From contig JAUDYN010000001.1 in assembly GCA_030407005.1 (NCBI GenBank), positions 310,001 to 374,000 of the forward strand: DNA of 64,000 nt. Direction: 5' to 3'. Shown one piece after another: positions 58,977-64,000 of this stretch. Below the pieces are notes generated by a model. That model had not been told where the DNA came from and did not search any database. It worked only from the letters and a program-made list of their open reading frames with translations. Source of the DNA: Desarmillaria ectypa. Its lineage: Eukaryota; Basidiomycota; Agaricomycetes; Agaricales; Physalacriaceae. How positions within the stretch are numbered: position 1 is the stretch's first letter; each line of letters starts with the position of its first letter. The translations under genes were made by a program, and so were the position numbers.

Positions 58977-60467
58977 ATGGCCGGTTCCAACCTCAGTAAA
59001 CTTTTAAATCAACAGGGGCATACAGACCGAGAAGCAGTCATGTACTCGCTTGGACCTTGGGTGCGCGAAGCTGTCTCCTCTGGAAATTGGTCACTCGTAC
59101 TGACATGACTACTTAGCTCGTCGGAATGTGTCTGGATCTATTCCTTCAAGGGATTTTAACGTCCCAGGTTGGCGTCTTTGGTTTTTAATGTCAATGGTCC
59201 AGATCATCATCGTCGGCTCCTAGTTTTTCAACTACTACGCATGGTACGGCAAATCTGACACTTGGAAGTTCACAATTGGTGTCGGCGCTCTTGCAGTTAT
59301 GACTACCCTTAAGACCACACAGGTCTGTTCCCAAATGTGAATTTCCGGCATGTTTACCGATGATCCTTTCTAGGCATTGTACGTGTTCTTCTCATCCACT
59401 ACTCATGGCCTCATGGCTGAACTGACCACCATGGCAGTGCGATTGTTTGGGTGCAAGATATAGTATACTTCAACGATCTCAACAGCGCGCTACAAACGAG
59501 TTTTGTTGTCTGGTATCAAATGGGTATGGTTTCTTTCCCATCGATTCGTGTCCCTTCTCATAATTACAGGTAATGCTATAATGGTGGCGTTTATCGGCTT
59601 CTATGTGCAATGTTATTTTTGTTATCGTCTCTGGGTCATTTCTACACGGTACTGGGTCATCTCGCCAATTCTCTTTCTCTATGCCTTTTCTTTGGGAGCG
59701 GCTGCTGCTGCAGTACATTCAATTTCTTTGATTACTGAATATGAATCCTGATATCACTTGTCCAAGACGTACTATATCGCACTCGCCGATCCTCGATTAG
59801 AACATTGGTGTAGGTATGTTTGATTTGAACTAGGGCTAAAACTGAACCGCGTCAATTAGTGTCTGCTCATTATGCCTCTGTGTTCGGTATCAATCACGCT
59901 TCATCTCACTGTTCCCGTTCTGACGTTTTTTGTAGTGGGCGATGTGCTGCTAGTAGTTGCCATGGCATATTTCCTTCTGAGCACAAAGAAACGTGCCTTA
60001 CCTCAGTATGTCTGTGACTGCCTTTCTTCTTGTTCTTATCAACGTTTGTATCAACTTAGAACAAAGAACTTGTTTGACTCATTGGTCCGCCTGACATTTC
60101 AGACAGCCACGCCAGCTGTCATAATGTAACATCCTTTTTCTTGCCGCCAGCGCTCTATCTAACAAGATTTATTAGCGCGTTACTCAACCTGATATTCGTC
60201 TTTCTCCCCCATCCTTACATGAGGAGCATTTCTAGCGCTTTCATCCAACCCCTCCCGAAGCTCTATGCAATCAGCATGATGTGGACTTTAAATGCAAGGC
60301 GAGATATACGGATAGCTTCTTCCAGTCTGAGTATTTATGCCAGCCGGAATTATGCGCATAACTTTCCCAGCCCAACCTCTCTCAGATCTCCTAGGTTTAC
60401 GCATGAAATACGCATGAATAGCTTCCAGGTATTGACTATCGTTGCCTATAACATAATCATTCATTGA
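58977..60467 (+). CDS. DUF6534 multi-pass membrane protein, second copy
   Basis: Exon 1 (58977-59060) encodes MAGSNLSKLLNQQGH and ends SLGPW. Exon 2 (59117-59167) reads LVGMCLDLFLQGILTSQ, and exon 3 (59224-59322) reads FFNYYAWYGKSDTWKFTIGV with ALAVMTTLKTTQ. Together these are the usual start of the family. Further on come IVWVQDIVYFNDLNSALQT, GNAIMVAFIGFYVQCYFCYR and two membrane segments. The end has GDVLLVVAMAYFLLSTKKRAL, LVRLTFQTATPA and LPKLYAISMMWTLNARRDI, the conserved last part. Function of the family is unknown. Borders near 59380-59420 and 59710-60070 are uncertain, and the copy may be slightly damaged. Its sequence differs strongly from the copy at 26.6 kb. Confidence 0.65.
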
Positions 60468-61519
60468 CATGGGCTGTTACAGACCTCAGGGTCTAGCATG
60501 ATGTTCCCTGATACCGACTTCTGTGAAGCAAGGCCAGGCTACTCGACCACAGCTGGCGACAGTGTTTCGTGTTTATGAATGTGTTATATATTATTACGCA
60601 TCTGACATTTGCCATATGTACACATTCTAGTATGCACCACGGACTCTTCGATACGTGGTCATCACGATCAACGCGGGCTTGAGATTGCTTTAAGGCTGTT
60701 GTTACCTCGATATAACCTGTTAGGATACTTTTATCTGATCTGTTCCTGGGGAAAACTCCAAACCAAGTAGAGCTTAGTGCATGGTGACGCTATCTGTTCT
60801 CTGACGTGCCCGTACATGAGACACACCAGACATCGGACTGAGGTTGCCGCGCAGACAAAATCGCAACGGAGTACCATGCACCCGATATTCCAGCGGTGGA
60901 CGTAAAATACCCTGACAGGATGTAAGACTCAGCTTATTTGGCTTCGTTGGTAACTTACGGCTACATTTGATGCAAGTTACCATTACTTGGGATGAGGTAC
61001 TACTGTATACAAAATTTCGGTTTTCCGCGGTCAGTTCGACGGACGACCCTATACCGAAAGAGTGTGACACCGTAATTTATTTAATAATATCGCGAACAGA
61101 GTGAGAAATGCAGATATAATGAACTACGAATATCAGTAGAGGAAATAAACCGATCGGAAATGAACAATTCGAAGCAGCATACTATACAGTCGGTTACCAG
61201 TACCTATTGACGGGTGAATATGAAAAGGAAGTCATGAAACTATTGAACCAAGGTGGCCGTTTTCTAGTTGCAGGGCGTTGGCCAGTGGTTGAATTAAGTA
61301 CGACGTAGAACTTCATCAGATTCCCGGAGGAGTGCAAGGCCGATTGGATAATTTGTTTTGGAGGATGTCCATGGTGTTTCACCAAATCACTCGGTTAGTG
61401 GTGCACGTGCGTCTTTAGCCTTGGATAGATTGTGTCAGCCTAAGTACGCTTGTGACTGAGTTGTACACGAATGCCGCCACGGAAGTACACATGTACTTTC
61501 GTCGAAGCATTTTCGAACA
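60468..61519. other. Intergenic, nothing recognised
   Basis: About 1 kb. A 98-codon minus frame (60774-61070) has no recognisable domain. Confidence 0.35.
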
Positions 61520-62130
61520 TGGCTCCTATACTCAAGAGGGCCTACATCGAAAACAGCATAAATACCCGTTAGCCCCAGAGCAGAAACAATATGAACACCC
61601 GCCGCCACCATCAGAACACCCTATTAGTTTTATCAGTGTCCACCATGGCATTGTACTTTACCCACCTTCGTCGTCCCCTGGTTCCATCGACCCTCTAAGC
61701 TCCGTGCCCGGGACGGCAACGAGTTCCATACTATCCGATCTAGATGGAGACTGTCGCAGCCTTCGAGAACGTCGAGGCGTGACCTTCTTAATATCGTTCC
61801 ACTTGTCCATATTTCGGTCCAGTCATTCCTGCGAAGGGCTATCTCGAGCCAGAACTCGCTCGTTTCCCCGCAGAAGAGTCTCCGTTCCTAGACCTACGCC
61901 TGTGAAAATTGTAGCAAATGCTAACATGGGAGCAGGGTTCTTTTGAGTGTTCAGCATTGAATGTTATGCCACTAGGGCGTTGGCATCATTCACGTCCCTC
62001 TGCAACGGGGTCAATCTTGGCCTCTTTCCAGTGATCTCTGAAACATCCTATACGAAAATTGTAGTACAGCTAGGATATCATGCTTGTATAGTGCGTCGTA
62101 TTTCGATAGCTCACGCACTTTTTACTTTTG
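61520..62130 (-). repeat. Dispersed repeat R6
   Basis: Oriented like R1 and R2. On the plus strand the antisense frame is open here as well (61452-61946), with LRERRGVTFLISF and the ending ANMGAGFF that match R1. Its TATA-like agcataaatac has the same position. On the minus strand VRELSKYDALYKHDILAVLQ matches the R-family coding tail. No P450 or F-box remnant was found next to it. Confidence 0.7.
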
Positions 62131-64000
62131 TCGTTGCCGTGGCCACTTGTCTGTGTGCAATCGGAAAGCTGAGGTTATACGAATTGACCAGAGCAAGAAA
62201 GAGACTCATGACACAACATTTGACCCGGAACGGTGTCAATGAAATAAACAAATGTTAGCGTATAGGGAAATTATCGCTCAGCATCTCGGAGTCACTGAGT
62301 GAGCGCAAAGAATTCTACATCTTGACAGATATTCAATGTCAAGCGGCGGCAGAAAAATATTCCTGAAATTCATGACGGTGGCGACTTTGGTGACAGTGAG
62401 GGTCCGAGGGACGATAATAAGTTCCTGATATTGCCGCCCATAAGCACCAGTAGATGCCTAGGAAGCAAAAGGATAAGCAAGAGTTTTCTTCTGTACGAGA
62501 GCGACGATGTGCCTTGGTCAGTCGGTAGGGCTCGAACGGCCTTCCACGTCAGTAAGAAACGCTCCATAGATGTATCCTGCTTGCTGCAGGCAAGGATGTT
62601 TGAGTCAAACGGCAAGGGAAAACGGCGAGAAGGTATCCTTGTGTTTCGTGTCGCACGATTACTACCACACTTGTACTAGGAGAATGGGAAACTCTTGTGA
62701 TATGTATCGTCATGATTCGCTGGCCATTACACTGGTCCTGTTGGTGTTCACGAATCTGCCCTATTCTCGCTTCCAATCTTGAGGCCGACTTTCCCGGGTT
62801 GGCAGCACCGTGCAGCATCGGAATGCGGGATGCACGGTCTATGGGCGGCGACAGCGAGGTCGTGGGTGAAAAAGGACGCCACAGACGTGTCCCCCTATGT
62901 CGAAAATGGGGAATGCACAGAGACGAGACCTAACCTTCAGTCATCCCTCCCGCTCTGCCGCTCATACCCTTCCTCTGCATTAGATCCTAGTCAATGACCG
63001 TCGCTGCGGGAGTGTCGTTGGGGCGTCGCACACAGTATCCCCCCACACGAGAGCTTACACGTTGGGTGGGGAGTGAAATGGTCGTTATCTGGACTCTTGG
63101 GGCTGCTGGATAAAAAATACACCAATAAGTATAGAGGTAAATAAAATATACCTCTTGTGCACCAGTCCAGCTAACTGGTGCACGACGCGAGTGTGATGAG
63201 ACCGTGAGATGTAAAGCATCTTAGCAACTACTAGTTTGTTTGGCTCTATTTGGACCCGTCCTGTACTTTCCTCCAAGGATTGGCATACAAAGACCTCAAA
63301 CGGTAAAATCAGATGCGAAGGAAGCAGCTTTCCAACAATTATTGGCCCTTTTTTGTTCCGGGGAGAAGTTCGCAATGCCGAGTTCGAGATTGGAAGTGAG
63401 AACAGGGATGGTGCCGACAGAGGCGACGATGAGTGGGCGTGTGATGATTCATGTGGTAGGGAGTATTATTATTATGATTTCCCTAAAAACAAGGCAACCT
63501 GGCCCGAACATCTGTTTTGTCCTTATTATCCTTCTTTGCTTTCGAAAGCTTACGAAATTCGGTAACTTATTGGGAACCAGCGCTTTCCAGTCTGCGTTTA
63601 GTCTCGGCTACTCCCTCATCCTACTGCTATCAACCATCTCCGCTTTCTACTTGGGAGTTCATGCATTCCTGGAGTCTGGGTACCTCGCTTTTTCACCGGA
63701 ATGGACAAGTCCACGAAGGTTTATTTTCATCGAAGATGCACCGTAGATGTGAGGATACCTTCCTTAGCCCAGTATAAAGATTTCTGCATGTGTTGTCCCG
63801 TTACTTCTATGTACCACCCAAACGCCTGCACTTGCACCAAAATCTCTAGGTTGGCACCATTTCGTAATCAGCATTACGCACCTACCAGAGAGCCGCGGAA
63901 TGTAACGAATCCTTACTCCCATGTTGGTTGAGCCGAGCCAGATGTTGATTGTGATGGATACTCACATCAAACTCGTCAGTCTTTCACGAACATGATTAAC
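62131..64000. other. Terminal region, nothing recognised
   Basis: 1.9 kb to the end of the window. The longest frame, 63240-63746 (168 codons), has two hydrophobic runs (VMIHVVGSIIIMISL and LGYSLILLLSTISAFYLG) and could be part of a membrane protein. It overlaps another frame of 109 codons, and no family was recognised. Confidence 0.35.

Noticed and set aside
60483..60720. Possible LTR starting tgttacagacc
   Set aside because: No matching end and no flanking duplication.
63240..63746. 168-codon frame as a membrane protein gene
   Set aside because: It overlaps another frame, lacks a recognised family and supporting context; noted only in the region entry.
1..64000. tRNA, rRNA or CRISPR features
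   Set aside because: Candidate T-loop words such as ggttcgaa-like sites lack a cloverleaf around them, and no regularly spaced repeats occur.

Overview
The window reads as nuclear DNA of a filamentous fungus, most probably an agaricomycete basidiomycete. Its genes are cut by many introns of about 45-80 nt. The recognisable families are typical of that group: F-box-like proteins with a DYILDFL-type start, DUF6534 membrane proteins, an HSPA12-like Hsp70, and large P450 families. I see no rRNA, tRNA or CRISPR array. All assignments come from reading translated sequence; no database search was run.

Layout. (1) 1-800 is the 3' end of an Hsp70/HSPA12-like gene. (2) 1.5-17.5 kb is the left array: microsomal P450 genes B, C and D on the minus strand that read as intact, P450 pseudogenes A and E, decayed F-box-like genes F1 and F2 on the plus strand, and repeats R1 and R2. 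(3) 18.07-19.56 kb is a pogo/Fot1-type DNA transposon remnant with terminal inverted repeats and TA flanks; it also contains a LINE fragment. (4) 21.4-25.6 kb is a divergent pair: a TRI3-like acyltransferase (minus) and a CYP58-like P450 (plus). (5) 26.6-28.4 kb is a DUF6534 membrane protein. (6) 29.5-40.0 kb holds two family GH29 alpha-L-fucosidase genes in inverted, tail-to-tail orientation, enclosing an epoxide hydrolase with one in-frame stop and an F-box gene. (7) 41.4-43.9 kb has a single-exon membrane protein and a short-chain dehydrogenase. (8) 45.8-57.3 kb is the right array, oriented opposite to the left: repeats R3, R4 and R5, intact P450s F and G, truncated P450 H, a stray P450 exon, and F-box remnants F3 and F4. 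(9) 58-64 kb has a solo LTR, a second DUF6534 gene, repeat R6 and unassigned DNA.

The main structural point is that the array is built from one repeating module (unidentified R gene, then one or more P450s in the same direction, then an F-box-like gene facing them). The two blocks point away from a common centre, so the locus looks like an inverted duplication followed by divergence. Five P450 copies keep full reading frames while every F-box-like copy in the modules is broken. Two solo LTRs have perfect 5-bp target duplications, and one sits inside R4 with its empty site visible in R5.

The oxidative and tailoring genes (five intact P450s of one family, a CYP58-like P450, an acyltransferase, an SDR, an epoxide hydrolase and two secreted fucosidases) could serve a metabolite pathway. 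No backbone enzyme (terpene synthase, PKS, NRPS) was recognised here, so that link is inference.
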